Assembly: GCA_003058495.1 (NCBI GenBank)
Contig: QBVC01000022.1
Coordinates: 62,001-126,000, forward strand
DNA length: 64,000 bases
DNA from: a gamma proteobacterium symbiont of Ctena orbiculata
GTDB lineage: Bacteria > Pseudomonadota > Gammaproteobacteria > Chromatiales > Chromatiaceae
Direction: 5' to 3'
Part shown: positions 44,382 to 53,869 of the stretch, piece after piece
Numbering within the stretch: the first letter of the stretch is position 1
How the letters are laid out: each line of letters starts with the position of its first letter
The notes under the pieces: generated by a model
Databases searched by the model: none
Told to the model about the DNA's origin: nothing
Seen by the model: the letters and a program-made list of their open reading frames with translations, nothing else
Program-made: the position numbers and the translations under genes

Positions 44382-46035
44382 GGCGTGACCGGGTGATGGT
44401 TCGACTCAACAGGATGACCGGCAGAATTCCGACGACAACGATGGTCAGGGCGGCATAGGAGGCATCCGCGAGTCGCTCGTCCGAGGCCAGTTCATAGGCC
44501 CTCACGGCGAGGGTATTGTAGTTGAAGGGACGCAGGATCAGGGTTGCGGGAAGCTCTTTCAGGACATCGACGAAGACCAGCAGCAAAGCCGTCATCAGAC
44601 TCCCCTTGAGCATCGGCATATGCACCCTGCGCACGATCTCGCCGGATCCGGTGCCCATCGACCGGGCCACCTCGTCCATGGTGGGCCGGATCTTGCCCAG
44701 ACCCGCCTCCACGGTCTGCAGGGAGACCGCGAGGAAGCGCACCAGGTAGGCGAAGACCAGGGCCACCAGGGTGCCGCTCAGGAGCAGGCCGGACGACCAG
44801 CCGAACTGCTGCCGCAGCCAGCTGTCGAGGGCGTTGTCGAAGGCGGCGAAGGGGATCATCACGCCGATGGCGATCACCGTCCCCGGTATGGCGTAGCCCA
44901 TCCCGGCGAGCCTGACCGCGAAAAGGGTCGGCCAGCCCCCCTGCTGGCGCTTGCCGTAGCTGAGGAAGAGCGCCAGCAGCAAGGCCAGGACCGAGGCCGC
45001 TCCCGCCAGCATCAGACTGTGGGTGATCAGCCCCAGAAAACGGCTGTCGAGACTCTCCTCGGCGGTGGTCACCGCCCACCAAAGCAGTTGCCCCGCCGGC
45101 AGTATGAAGCCGAAGAAGAGCGCCCCGGCACAGATCATGAAGGCCATGAAGGATTGCCGGGTATTCAGCTGAAAGCGGGTCAGGGCCTGGTGACGTTGAC
45201 TGGTGTGGTGATAGCGGGCCTGTCTGCGGGAGACCTTCTCCATGATGATCAGGGCAAACACCACCAGCAGCAGCAACGCCGAAAGTTGCGCCGCCGCGGC
45301 CGCGTTATTCAGGCCATACCAGGTGCGGAAGATCCCCGTGGTGAAGGTCGAGACGCCGAAATACTGCACCGTGCCGTAGTCGGCCAGGGTCTCCATCAGG
45401 GCCAGGGAGAGACCCGCCACGATGGCGGGCCTCGCCAATGGCAGGGCGACGAGAAAAAAGGTCCGCCAGGGACCGTTGCCCAGGGTGCGGCTGACATCCA
45501 GGACGCAGATCGACTGCCCGAGGAAGGCTGCCCTGGAGAGCAGATAGACATAGGGATAGAGCACCAGCGCCAGCATCACCGCGGCCCCCTCGATGGAGCG
45601 GATCTCGGGGAACCAGTAGTCGCCGTAACCCCAGCCGGTCCACTGCCGGATCAGGCTCTGCACCGGCCCGGCGAAGTCGAACAGCCCGGTGTAGGTGTAG
45701 GCGATGATATAGGCGGGTATCGCCATCGGCAGCAGCAGCGCCCATTCGAACACCGACCGCCCGGGAAACTGGCACATGCTGGTGAGCCAGGCCGTGCTCA
45801 CACCCAGCAGCAGCACGCCGATGGCGACCCCGAGCATCAACAGCAGGGAGTTGATGACATAGTCCTTCAACACCGTGTCGACCAGGTGACTCCACACCTC
45901 GCCGGCCGGTTCGAAGAGATAACTGAGCACCAGAACCACCGGCACCGCCAACAGCAGGGCGGCCGAGAGTACACCCATGCTCCATGGATCTATATTAAAT
46001 CGCGGCCATGCAACTCTTTTTATTACCGCTAGCAA
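44365..46035 (-). CDS. fbpB: Ferric-iron type ABC transporter permease, fused two-domain form
   Basis: 556 residues with about twelve predicted membrane helices in two homologous halves, as in FbpB/SfuB. Each half has the EAA-type loop: ICVLDVSRTLGNGPWRTFFL then VALPLARPAIVAG in the first, and EVARSMGTGSGEIVRRVHMP in the second. The N half begins after a short cytoplasmic leader (MLAVIKRVAWPRFNIDPWSM). Located between the substrate-binding protein gene (18 bp before) and the ATPase gene. Confidence 0.92.
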   Translation of the reverse strand: MLAVIKRVAWPRFNIDPWSMGVLSAALLLAVPVVLVLSYLFEPAGEVWSHLVDTVLKDYVINSLLLMLGVAIGVLLLGVSTAWLTSMCQFPGRSVFEWALLLPMAIPAYIIAYTYTGLFDFAGPVQSLIRQWTGWGYGDYWFPEIRSIEGAAVMLALVLYPYVYLLSRAAFLGQSICVLDVSRTLGNGPWRTFFLVALPLARPAIVAGLSLALMETLADYGTVQYFGVSTFTTGIFRTWYGLNNAAAAAQLSALLLLVVFALIIMEKVSRRQARYHHTSQRHQALTRFQLNTRQSFMAFMICAGALFFGFILPAGQLLWWAVTTAEESLDSRFLGLITHSLMLAGAASVLALLLALFLSYGKRQQGGWPTLFAVRLAGMGYAIPGTVIAIGVMIPFAAFDNALDSWLRQQFGWSSGLLLSGTLVALVFAYLVRFLAVSLQTVEAGLGKIRPTMDEVARSMGTGSGEIVRRVHMPMLKGSLMTALLLVFVDVLKELPATLILRPFNYNTLAVRAYELASDERLADASYAALTIVVVGILPVILLSRTITRSRHAKSA

Positions 46036-46053
46036 ATCTGTTTCCCGCTTAAA

Positions 46054-47079
46054 TCATTTCCATCCCGCCCGGTCCATCAAGCGCACCGCATCGGGATTGA
46101 GAAGGCCGAGTTGTTGCAGATTGAGCTTGTCCATCTTGAATTCGCCCCAGCCTTTTAGCAGTTCACCCGGCTCCACGTCGGCACGAACAGGAAACTCGCC
46201 ATTGGTCTCCGCGTACCAGGCCTGGGAGGCGGGATCGAGCAGAAACTCCAGCAGCTTGATTGCGTTTTCCCGGTTGGCCGCAGCCTTGGTTACCGCAGCC
46301 CCACTGACGTTCACATGGGCACCACGCCCCTGCTGATTCGGCCAGAATACCGCCAGCTTGGCAGCCGCCTCGCGCTGTGCCTGATCCTTTGAGGTTAGCA
46401 TGCCGGCGAGATAGTAGGTATTGGCAACGGCGATATCGCACAGGCCCGCAGCGGCGGCCTTGATCTGATCCCTGTCGCCACCCTTGGGCGGCCGGGCAAA
46501 CTGATTGACGAAGGCCTTGGCCCAGGTCTCCGTCGCTTCCGCGCCGTTGGCGGCGATCATCGACGCCACCAGGGATTGGTTGTAGATGTTCCCGGAGGAG
46601 CGGATGCAGATCCGGTTGTCCCACTCGGGATCGATCAGGGCCTCGTAGGTTGAGAGCTTCGCGGGATCGACCTTGCCCTTGACATAGAGAATGGGGCGGG
46701 CCCGCAGCGAGAGGCCGTACCAGTGTCCCTCGGGATCGCGGAAACTCTCCGCCACCAGATCCTTCAGCATCGGGGAATCGACCGCCTGGGTGACACCCGC
46801 CGCCTTTGCCCGGTGCAGGCGGCCGGCATCGGTGGTGATCAGCATGTCGGCCGGGGTGTTGCGCCCTTCGCTCTGCAGCCTCTGCAGCAGCGCATCGGCC
46901 TTCCCGGTGACCAGATTGACTGTAATACCTGTCTGCTCGCTGAAGCGATCGAGCAGGGGTTTGATCAGTTTCTCCTTCCTCGCCGAGTAGAGATTGACCA
47001 CCTCCTCCGCCAGGCTCAGCGAAGGCGCCATGAAAGTCAGCAGCAGACCCAGCATAATGGGTTTCGAATAGGACAACAC
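46054..47079 (-). CDS. fbpA: Fe(III) ABC transporter substrate-binding protein
   Basis: 341 residues from a GTG at 47079, chosen because GGAGGT lies 5 bases upstream; an ATG nine codons earlier is possible but without a site. Signal peptide SKPIMLGLLLTFMAPSLSLA. The mature type II binding protein has VVNLYSARKEKLIKPLLDRF, the iron-ligand tyrosines in CDIAVANTYYLAGML, and the SGAAVTKAAANRENAIKLLE segment. Typical of FbpA/FutA. A Fur-like box upstream fits iron control. Confidence 0.92.
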   Translation of the reverse strand: MLSYSKPIMLGLLLTFMAPSLSLAEEVVNLYSARKEKLIKPLLDRFSEQTGITVNLVTGKADALLQRLQSEGRNTPADMLITTDAGRLHRAKAAGVTQAVDSPMLKDLVAESFRDPEGHWYGLSLRARPILYVKGKVDPAKLSTYEALIDPEWDNRICIRSSGNIYNQSLVASMIAANGAEATETWAKAFVNQFARPPKGGDRDQIKAAAAGLCDIAVANTYYLAGMLTSKDQAQREAAAKLAVFWPNQQGRGAHVNVSGAAVTKAAANRENAIKLLEFLLDPASQAWYAETNGEFPVRADVEPGELLKGWGEFKMDKLNLQQLGLLNPDAVRLMDRAGWK

Positions 47080-47127
47080 GATTACCTCCAATTGATAATC
47101 CAGCAATAGAATAGATGATGGAATAAT

Positions 47128-47146
47128 ATTAATGATAACGATTATT
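47128..47146. promoter_or_regulatory. Candidate Fur box upstream of fbpA
   Basis: ATTAATGATAACGATTATT agrees with the 19-bp Fur consensus GATAATGATAATCATTATC at 14 positions by eye. It lies about 50-70 bp before the fbpA start codon, in an AT-rich stretch of an otherwise GC-rich region. Confidence 0.6.
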
Positions 47147-47294
47147 ATTTAGATTAGCAAAATATATCTTCCGGCGCCTGTTGACACTGGGCCAATCCCG
47201 GCCTATCCGATTGATTGCGTGGGATTTAATTAGAGCCTGAGAAGAATGGCAGTTAGTTCAGATATTTACGCCTCGCTATTTGTGATATGGCAGG

Positions 47295-47420
47295 GCCGCG
47301 CCGATAAGATTTACCGCAAATCGACGCCAATTCCCGCGAATCTACGCATAAAATAAGGTTGCATTCCAACACTATTGGCGACATTTTGCGGTGATTGGCG
47401 TCTATCTGCGGTTTTATTAG
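47295..47420. repeat. CGC/AAT-word dispersed repeat
   Basis: Contains CCGCAAATCGACGCCAATTC, CCGCGAATCTACGC and, inverted, GCGGTGATTGGCGTCTATCT. The words CCGCAAATCrACGCsAAT also occur in inverted form at 23340-23375. The rest of the 47080-47439 gap holds only the Fur-like box and no gene. Confidence 0.55.
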
Positions 47421-47439
47421 CCAGGGCCTGTGTACATTC

Positions 47440-47976
47440 ATGAAGCAACGACAGAAGAGAAAGGGCATAACACTTGTCCTCACCGGCGAGGGCAAGGGCA
47501 AGTCATCCAGCGCCTTCGGCACCGTCTTCAGGGCGGCCGGCTGGGGCATGCAGGTCCTGGTGATACAGTTCATCAAGGGTAAATGGAAGACCGGAGAGCA
47601 GCAGGCGGCCAGCCGTTTCGAGAATATCGAGTGGCATGCCCTGGGGGACGGTTTCACCTGGGATACCAAGAATCCCGAACAGGACCGCGCCACGAGCCGG
47701 GAGATCTGGCAGTTCTGCCAGGAGAAGATCCGCACCCGGCACTACGATCTGGTGGTGCTGGATGAGATCAACTATGTCTGCCACTACGGCTGGATCAGCG
47801 GCGAGGAGATCGCTGACTTCATCCAGCGGGAAAAGCCGCCCTGGATGCACCTGATCCTGACCGGAAGGGGCGCCCCCAGCGAGATCATTGCTATCGCCGA
47901 CACAGTGACCGAAATGGGCTTGGTAAAACACGCCTTCGAGCAGGGCATCCAGGCCGAACAGGGGATGGAGTTCTAG
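47440..47976 (+). CDS. cobO: Cob(I)yrinic acid a,c-diamide adenosyltransferase
   Basis: 178 residues from the ATG at 47440. P-loop GEGKGKSSSAFGTVFRAAGW, then QVLVIQFIKGKWKTGEQQAA, the VVLDEINYVCHYGWISGEEI core and LILTGRGAPSEIIAIADTVT EMG segment, all typical of CobO/BtuR. Transfers adenosyl from ATP to corrinoid in cobalamin salvage or synthesis. Solitary; no cobalamin riboswitch is seen upstream. Confidence 0.93.
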   Translation: MKQRQKRKGITLVLTGEGKGKSSSAFGTVFRAAGWGMQVLVIQFIKGKWKTGEQQAASRFENIEWHALGDGFTWDTKNPEQDRATSREIWQFCQEKIRTRHYDLVVLDEINYVCHYGWISGEEIADFIQREKPPWMHLILTGRGAPSEIIAIADTVTEMGLVKHAFEQGIQAEQGMEF

Positions 47977-48052
47977 CCCGCATTTCTCTATTGAAAGAGT
48001 CCGCCTGGTGAGAAGTGCGGGCTAGGCGGCCAGAGCCTGATTCAGCGCCCGC

Positions 48053-48841
48053 TCACTTGCCGTCCAGCAAGCGGCCTATGCCGCCCAGCACCGAACCCTC
48101 TCCCTGGTCGCCGCCACCCGCCGAGGGGGCATTGGCCAGGATCCGATCCGCCATCCGCGAAAAGGGAAGACTCTGCAGCCAGATAGTGCCATGCCCCTTG
48201 AGGGTCGCCAGGAACAGGCCCTCGCCGCCGAACACCATCGACTTGAGATTGCCGGCACGCTGGATGTCATACTCGATGCCCCCGGTGAAACCGACCAGGC
48301 AGCCGGTATCCACCCGCAGGGTCTCCCCCTCGAGGCGCTTCTCGATGACCGTGCCTCCGGCCTGAATGAAGGCCATGCCATCCCCCTCCAGGGACTGCAG
48401 GATGAACCCCTCGCCGCCGAACAGCCCCACCCCGAGGCGGCGATTGAAGGCGATATCGACCTTGGTGCCGAGGGCCGCGCAGAGAAAGGCATCCTTTTGA
48501 CAGGTGATCTGTTCCCCCAGCTGCTGCATGTTCAAGGGTACGATATTGCCCGGATAGGGCGCCGAGAAGGAGACCCGCCGTTTAGCTGAACCGCGGTTGG
48601 TGAAATGGGTGGTAAAGATCGATTCGCCGGTAAAGACCCGCTTGCCGGCGGAGAAGAGCTTGCCCATCAAGCCCTCATCCGCATTGGAGCCGTCACCCAT
48701 CTTGGTCTCGAAATCAATCCCCTCCTCCATGTAGGTCATGGCCCCCGCCTCGGCAATCACCGTCTCGCCGGGGTCCAGTTCCACCTCCACCAGCTGCATC
48801 TCGGATCCGAGAATTTCGTAGTCCACCTCATGACAACGCAT
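48053..48841 (-). CDS. TIGR00266/AIM24-family protein
   Basis: 262 residues. The beta-rich AIM24/TIGR00266 pattern is clear: [77 protein letters not shown] and [20 protein letters not shown]. Glycine-rich C-terminal tail ([20 protein letters not shown]). Widespread in bacteria with no known function. Monocistronic. Confidence 0.92.
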   Translation of the reverse strand: MRCHEVDYEILGSEMQLVEVELDPGETVIAEAGAMTYMEEGIDFETKMGDGSNADEGLMGKLFSAGKRVFTGESIFTTHFTNRGSAKRRVSFSAPYPGNIVPLNMQQLGEQITCQKDAFLCAALGTKVDIAFNRRLGVGLFGGEGFILQSLEGDGMAFIQAGGTVIEKRLEGETLRVDTGCLVGFTGGIEYDIQRAGNLKSMVFGGEGLFLATLKGHGTIWLQSLPFSRMADRILANAPSAGGGDQGEGSVLGGIGRLLDGK

Positions 48842-49187
48842 CGATTTGGCTCCTTTTCAGAGATGTTTTTCTGTTGCTTGTTGGTTGAACCATTTCACCC
48901 CAGCTGAAAAAAATAGCAAGCACTTTATGTCTCGCCGGTCAGGTTGACTCCTGGCGTCAATGAACCAGTCGCTTGGTACTGGTTCGAGAGGGATCGGGTG
49001 GTTGTCACTGCGCCTTTCTCCCGCAGCGGAAACGGATCATTTCAAGCCTGGGAACTGTAAAAACTGTTTACAATTCTTCATTATGCGAAAGACGGGTGCT
49101 GCAATTCACCCCGATGCCGCATAAAATTTCGCCAGTCGCATCTGCAACAGGTTAGGGATTGGCTAGTTCACCAAGAGGGTCACAGCA
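48842..49187. other. Intergenic region upstream of lemA
   Basis: 346 bp without a credible gene. A near-palindrome GAACTGTAAAAACTGTTTAC (then AATTC) lies at about 49049-49073 and may be a regulatory site, but no regulator is recognised. No clear -35/-10 pair is seen. Confidence 0.3.
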
Positions 49188-49778
49188 ATGACAACAATGA
49201 TCGTGCTACTGGTTATCGTTCTTGGCATCATCGGATTTGGTGTCGCTATCTACAATAGGCTCATCGCCGGGCGCAACCGCTATCAAAATGCCTTCGCCCA
49301 GATCGACGTGCAGCTGACAAGGCGGCACGATCTGATTCCCAACCTGGTGGAGACGGCCAAGGGGTATATGAAACATGAGAAAGAGACCCTGGAGGCGGTG
49401 ATCGAGGCGCGCAACCGGGCGGTAAGCGGCCTGCAGCAGGCGGCCAAGGATCCCTCCAATCCCGATGCGATGAAGCAGCTCGGCGAGGCGGAACAGGGAT
49501 TGAGCGGCGCCCTCGGAAGACTCTTCGCCCTGGCGGAGGCCTACCCGGACCTGAAGGCCAACGAGAACATGATGCAACTCTCCGAAGAGCTCGTGAGCAC
49601 GGAAAACAAGGTGGCGTTCGCCCGCCAGGCCTACAACGATGCGGTGATGCAGTACAACATCGACCGGGAATCCTTCCCCAGCAACATGATTGCGGGCTGG
49701 TTCCGTTTTCAGGCCGCGCAACTGCTCGAGATAGAGGACGAGGTGAAACGCGAGGTGCCCAAGGTCGAGTTCAACTGA
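49188..49778 (+). CDS. lemA: LemA-family membrane protein
   Basis: 196 residues. N-terminal transmembrane helix (IVLLVIVLGIIGFGVAIYNR), then the LemA helical domain with NRYQNAFAQIDVQLTRRHDL, IPNLVETAKGYMKHEKETLE and ENKVAFARQAYNDAVMQYNI. LemA proteins are of unclear function but often sit next to an M48 protease, as here 22 bp downstream. Confidence 0.95.
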   Translation: MTTMIVLLVIVLGIIGFGVAIYNRLIAGRNRYQNAFAQIDVQLTRRHDLIPNLVETAKGYMKHEKETLEAVIEARNRAVSGLQQAAKDPSNPDAMKQLGEAEQGLSGALGRLFALAEAYPDLKANENMMQLSEELVSTENKVAFARQAYNDAVMQYNIDRESFPSNMIAGWFRFQAAQLLEIEDEVKREVPKVEFN

Positions 49779-49800
49779 TACCCGGCGCGACAGGGGATCG

Positions 49801-51759
49801 TTGTTCAATAAGACGCCGTCAGAGATCGTGAACTTTTTCGAGCATCAGGACGAAGCCAAGCGCAACACCCGTCATCTGGTGTTGCTGTTTCTGCTTGCCG
49901 TCATCGCCATCATCGTCGCCGTCGATGTTGTACTGCTGTTGCTGTTCAGCAGCGCATCGGATCAGTCCATGACGGTTGCCAGCGGCAACCTCGGCGACTT
50001 TCTCGGCAGTCACAGCTCGATCCTGCTGTTCGGTTCGCTGGGGACCGGCGCCATCATCGGCTTCGCCAGCCTCTATCGAAGCGCAAGCCTGAGAGATGGC
50101 GGAGGCTCGGTGGCGCGTGCCATGGGCGGGGTGCCGGTCGAGGCCGATCCAAGGGATCCGCTGCGTCAGCGACTGCGCAACGTGGTGGAAGAGATCGCCA
50201 TCGCCTCCGGCGTGCCGGTTCCCGAGATCTACATCATGGAGCAGGAGCCGGGCATCAATGCCTTCGCCGCCGGCTTTTCACCCAGCGATGCCGCGGTGGC
50301 GGTCACCCGGGGGACCCTGGAGAACCTGAATCGCGAGGAGCTGCAGGGCGTCATCGCCCATGAGTTCAGCCACATCTTCAATGGCGACATGCGCATCAAT
50401 ATCCGCCTCATGGGGGCGCTGTTCGGGATTATGGTACTGGCCATTGCCGGACGGCGGATCCTCTCCGGCGCCCGTTTCTCCTCCGGCTCGAGAAAAAACG
50501 GCGGCGGCGCGATCATCCTCTTCGCCGCGGCCCTTACCGCCATCGGCTATATCGGCCTCTTCTTCGCACGCTGGATCAAGGCCGCCCTCTCCCGACAGCG
50601 GGAATACCTCGCCGATGCCTCAGCCGTGCAGTACACCCGTAATCCACAAGGCATCGCCGGGGCACTGAAAAAGATCGCGGTGCATGCCGAGGGGGCTGCG
50701 CTGGCAAGCGACAGCGAGGAGATAGCCCACATGCTGTTCGGCGAAGGCAGGGCCGCCGCACTGTTCGCCACCCATCCGCCGATCGTCGAACGCATCCAGC
50801 GCATCGAACCCGGTTTTCGGCATGAAGAGTTGACGGAGATCGCCAAACGCATAGCACGGCAGTCACACCGGAAAGCGGAACGGGAGCGCGCTGCCGCAAA
50901 GGGCGCCGCGAAGCGCACACCCTTCGATCCACGCAGCATCATCGAAGATATCGGTCGACCCGACTGGGAGCGCATCGTCGCGGCGGCGGTACTGGCGGCC
51001 AGCCTCCCCCCAAGCCTGCTCTCCGCCGCCCGATCCACGGAGTGGGCGCCTGAACTGTTGCTCACAATCCTCCTCGACAAGGAGGACTCCATCCGCGAGC
51101 GGCAGCTCCTCGCCATCGCCGAAAACCTGGGCGCGGAGAGCGAGGCACAGGTAAGCTACCTGGCGAAATCCGCCCTGCCCATCCGGCCCGAGCAGCGCCT
51201 TCCCCTGTTGGAGATCGCCTTCCCCGCACTGAAACGGCGGCCCCTTGAGTTTATCCAGCGTATGCTCGCTACCGTGAACCAGATCGTTCATCTCGACGGC
51301 AAGGTCGAAGTCTTCGAGTTTCTGCTCGCGAAGGTGATCAGTCTCCACCTGAATGACGCGATCAATCCCGCGCAAAGCCGAAGCGGAGGCAATGACACCC
51401 TGCAGGCCCAGGCACAGGCGGTCAGGGATGTGATCGCCATCCTCGCACAACACGGCCATGGGGATCAGGATCTAGTGCAACGCGGCTATCTCAACGGTAT
51501 CGACAGTGCGGGGGTGGAGCGGCTCCCTCTGCATCCACCTGGCGATTGGGTAGCCACGTTGGAGAACGCATTGAGCCGTCTCGACAAGCTCAGGAACAGG
51601 GAGAAAGAGCGCCTGATCAAGGCATTGATGGATACCATTCTCACCGACAATCATGCCAAGACTGAAGAGCTGGAACTGCTGCGGGCCATCGGATCGGCGC
51701 TGCACATACCGCTGCCCTTGCTGAGCAATCACACGGGCGGATCAGAGAACGGGGGATAG
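49801..51759 (+). CDS. M48-family zinc metalloprotease with long C-terminal extension
   Basis: 652 residues from a TTG start with AGGGGAT upstream. Two N-terminal membrane helices (about 25-50 and 73-92). Zinc motif HEFSH at 187-191 (VIAHEFSHIFNGD), further membrane helices (LMGALFGIMVLAIAG, AIILFAAALTAIGYIGLFFA), and the third zinc ligand region SRQREYLADASAVQYTRNPQ. From about residue 390 a 260-residue soluble tail follows (AAAVLAASLPPSLLSAARST, ... VNQIVHLDGKVEVFEFLLAK) whose final part is TerB-like in pattern. Much longer than HtpX (about 290). Paired with lemA, presumably envelope quality control. Confidence 0.9.
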   Translation: MFNKTPSEIVNFFEHQDEAKRNTRHLVLLFLLAVIAIIVAVDVVLLLLFSSASDQSMTVASGNLGDFLGSHSSILLFGSLGTGAIIGFASLYRSASLRDGGGSVARAMGGVPVEADPRDPLRQRLRNVVEEIAIASGVPVPEIYIMEQEPGINAFAAGFSPSDAAVAVTRGTLENLNREELQGVIAHEFSHIFNGDMRINIRLMGALFGIMVLAIAGRRILSGARFSSGSRKNGGGAIILFAAALTAIGYIGLFFARWIKAALSRQREYLADASAVQYTRNPQGIAGALKKIAVHAEGAALASDSEEIAHMLFGEGRAAALFATHPPIVERIQRIEPGFRHEELTEIAKRIARQSHRKAERERAAAKGAAKRTPFDPRSIIEDIGRPDWERIVAAAVLAASLPPSLLSAARSTEWAPELLLTILLDKEDSIRERQLLAIAENLGAESEAQVSYLAKSALPIRPEQRLPLLEIAFPALKRRPLEFIQRMLATVNQIVHLDGKVEVFEFLLAKVISLHLNDAINPAQSRSGGNDTLQAQAQAVRDVIAILAQHGHGDQDLVQRGYLNGIDSAGVERLPLHPPGDWVATLENALSRLDKLRNREKERLIKALMDTILTDNHAKTEELELLRAIGSALHIPLPLLSNHTGGSENGG

Positions 51760-51934
51760 ACTCCCGGCGTCCGGCCACCCCTTCGCGCCCTCCCCCATAG
51801 CCATCCATGCTGAACGTCGGCCTGTCTTCATCGATCCTTGGTCGGAGCCCGCAGCGATCGGCGGCATGGCTGACGCTACGCCCGCACACTGCTAACATCG
51901 AATATCATGAGAGATTAAATCAGAGTATCCGCCA

Positions 51935-53869
51935 TTGAAAAATTCACTGCTACTCCGATTCGGAACCGTCATCACGATCCTCTTCATCCTCGCCGTATCC
52001 GGAATGATGAGCTCGATGATCATCGCAGAAACCGCGGAAGGATACGCCGCCGCCATCAACCAGGCCGGCACCCTGCGCATGCAGTCCTATCGCATTGCAA
52101 GCAGCCTGGTGCATCGCACCAAGTTCCATGACGAACTGGCCACGACGCGAACCAGGAGCCTGGTGACGGAATACAACCAACGCCTGTTCAGTCACCGCAT
52201 CCATGACGTACTCTCCAAGGGACCCCATTCGAACGTCACCGAAACCTACCACCAGGTCGAGTCCCAGTGGCAGCAGCTGATGCTTCCCAATCTTGATGAG
52301 TATTTGACATTGAGTTCAACCGACTCGCTCACCGCGGAGCAGAGGCGGCAGCTTGATTCCAGCCAACGCAACTACCTGGCGCTGGTTGACAACTTCGTCG
52401 ATGATATCCACAGCTTTGTCGAGGCCCTGGAGATCGACGCCGAGGAGAAGAACCAGCAGCTCAGAATCATCCAGATCGTACTGCTCAGCCTCACCTTTCT
52501 GGTTGCCCTGGTGAGCCTCTACCTGACCAAGACCCGGGTCCTCAACCCCCTGCGCAATCTGCTTGCCTGCGCCAATGCGGCACGGCATGGCGACTTCTCC
52601 GTTCGCAGCCGCTATCTCGGCGATGACGAACTGGGTCAGCTGGGTCAGGCATTCAACGTTATGGCAGAGGATCTTTCGGTCATCTATGCGGACCTGGAAA
52701 ACCGGGTACGGAAAAAGACCCACGACCTGGAACAGAGCAACCGCTCACTGGAACTCCTCTATTCCGCGACCAAACGGCTGAGCGACTCTTCATTGAGCGA
52801 GGCGGTGCTGATCGCGGTGATCCATGACATCGAGGCGCTGCTGGGTGTCAACAACGGCACCATCTGTCTCGGTCAGCCCGGTGACGATCATGCCTATCGC
52901 TATGCATCGACGCGGAAGAAGGATTTTCTGTCGCAGGAGAAGAGGGACAGTCAGTGCGCCCTCTGTCTCGGTGACGGCAGGTCCCATACCTTCAAGGTAG
53001 CCGCACCCGGTTCGCAAATGGAGGTCAATATCTTCTCCGCGCCGATCAGGGACAAAAACCAGCAGTATGGCGTGCTGCTGGTGGAGTTACCCGAGAGCAT
53101 GCAGCTCGAGGAGTGGCAGGAGCGCCTGTTGGAGACGGTCGCCAGCCACATCGCCCTGGCGATCAACGTCGCCAAGCAGGTAACCCAGAGCCGCAAGCTC
53201 TCTCTGATGGAGGAGCGCAGCGTGATTGCAAGAGAGCTGCATGACTCCATAGCCCAATCCCTCTCCTATCTGAAGATCCAGGTGGCCAAGCTGGAGAAGG
53301 CGATCAACGAGGAGCGCGACAAAAGAGAGATTCTCCTGGTCAGCGCCGCACTGCGCTCGGCGCTGAATGGTGCCTATCGCCAGCTGCGTGAACTGTTGAC
53401 CACCTTCAGGCTCAAGGTGACCGATGCCGACCTCGGTAAACTGCTCAGCGGAACCGTTGCCGAGTTTGAGAACAGATCCGGCATTCCCATCGACTTCGTC
53501 AATCAAATCGGTAATTGCCAATTCACCCCCAACGCCGAGATACATATCATCCAGATCATCCGGGAGGCGCTTTCGAATGTCATCCGCCACGCCAATGCAA
53601 CCCGTGCCCGGGTGGCGCTGGAGTGCGACCAGACAGGCCGGGTCAATGTCAGCATCGAGGATGACGGCATCGGAATCAACGACGAAGGTGATATGATGCA
53701 ACACTACGGCCTGCCGATCATGAAGGAAAGGGCGGAATGGCTGGGGGGCAGGCTGACGATCGAGGAACAGCCCGGCGGGGGCACCCGGATCAATCTCAAT
53801 TTCAATATTACGGATGCATCCAATACCGAATCCAAGAAACTGTTAATCGAGCAATTGAAACATGGTTGA
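51935..53869 (+). CDS. narX: Nitrate/nitrite sensor histidine kinase NarX-type
   Basis: 644 residues from a TTG at 51935. Two transmembrane helices flank a periplasmic four-helix sensor with the nitrate P-box INQAGTLRMQSYRIASSLVH. HAMP follows (TKTRVLNPLRNLLACANAAR), then a GAF-like cysteine-bearing middle (CALCLGDG), the HisKA_3 phosphorylation site His436 in RELHDSIAQSLSYL, and the HATPase core (IIREALSNVIRHANATRARV, DDGIGIN, GLPIMKERAEWLGG). It senses nitrate and phosphorylates NarL. Overlaps narL by 8 bp. Directly upstream of the nap operon, which is its likely target. Confidence 0.94.
   Translation: MKNSLLLRFGTVITILFILAVSGMMSSMIIAETAEGYAAAINQAGTLRMQSYRIASSLVHRTKFHDELATTRTRSLVTEYNQRLFSHRIHDVLSKGPHSNVTETYHQVESQWQQLMLPNLDEYLTLSSTDSLTAEQRRQLDSSQRNYLALVDNFVDDIHSFVEALEIDAEEKNQQLRIIQIVLLSLTFLVALVSLYLTKTRVLNPLRNLLACANAARHGDFSVRSRYLGDDELGQLGQAFNVMAEDLSVIYADLENRVRKKTHDLEQSNRSLELLYSATKRLSDSSLSEAVLIAVIHDIEALLGVNNGTICLGQPGDDHAYRYASTRKKDFLSQEKRDSQCALCLGDGRSHTFKVAAPGSQMEVNIFSAPIRDKNQQYGVLLVELPESMQLEEWQERLLETVASHIALAINVAKQVTQSRKLSLMEERSVIARELHDSIAQSLSYLKIQVAKLEKAINEERDKREILLVSAALRSALNGAYRQLRELLTTFRLKVTDADLGKLLSGTVAEFENRSGIPIDFVNQIGNCQFTPNAEIHIIQIIREALSNVIRHANATRARVALECDQTGRVNVSIEDDGIGINDEGDMMQHYGLPIMKERAEWLGGRLTIEEQPGGGTRINLNFNITDASNTESKKLLIEQLKHG

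Noticed and set aside
44620..46032. 470-residue plus-strand frame opposite the iron permease
   Set aside because: Antisense shadow rich in Gln, Arg, Gly and His; the permease frame has clear membrane helices and motifs.
47253..47735. 160-residue minus-strand frame opposite cobO
   Set aside because: Antisense to cobO and extends into repeat DNA; no coding signature.
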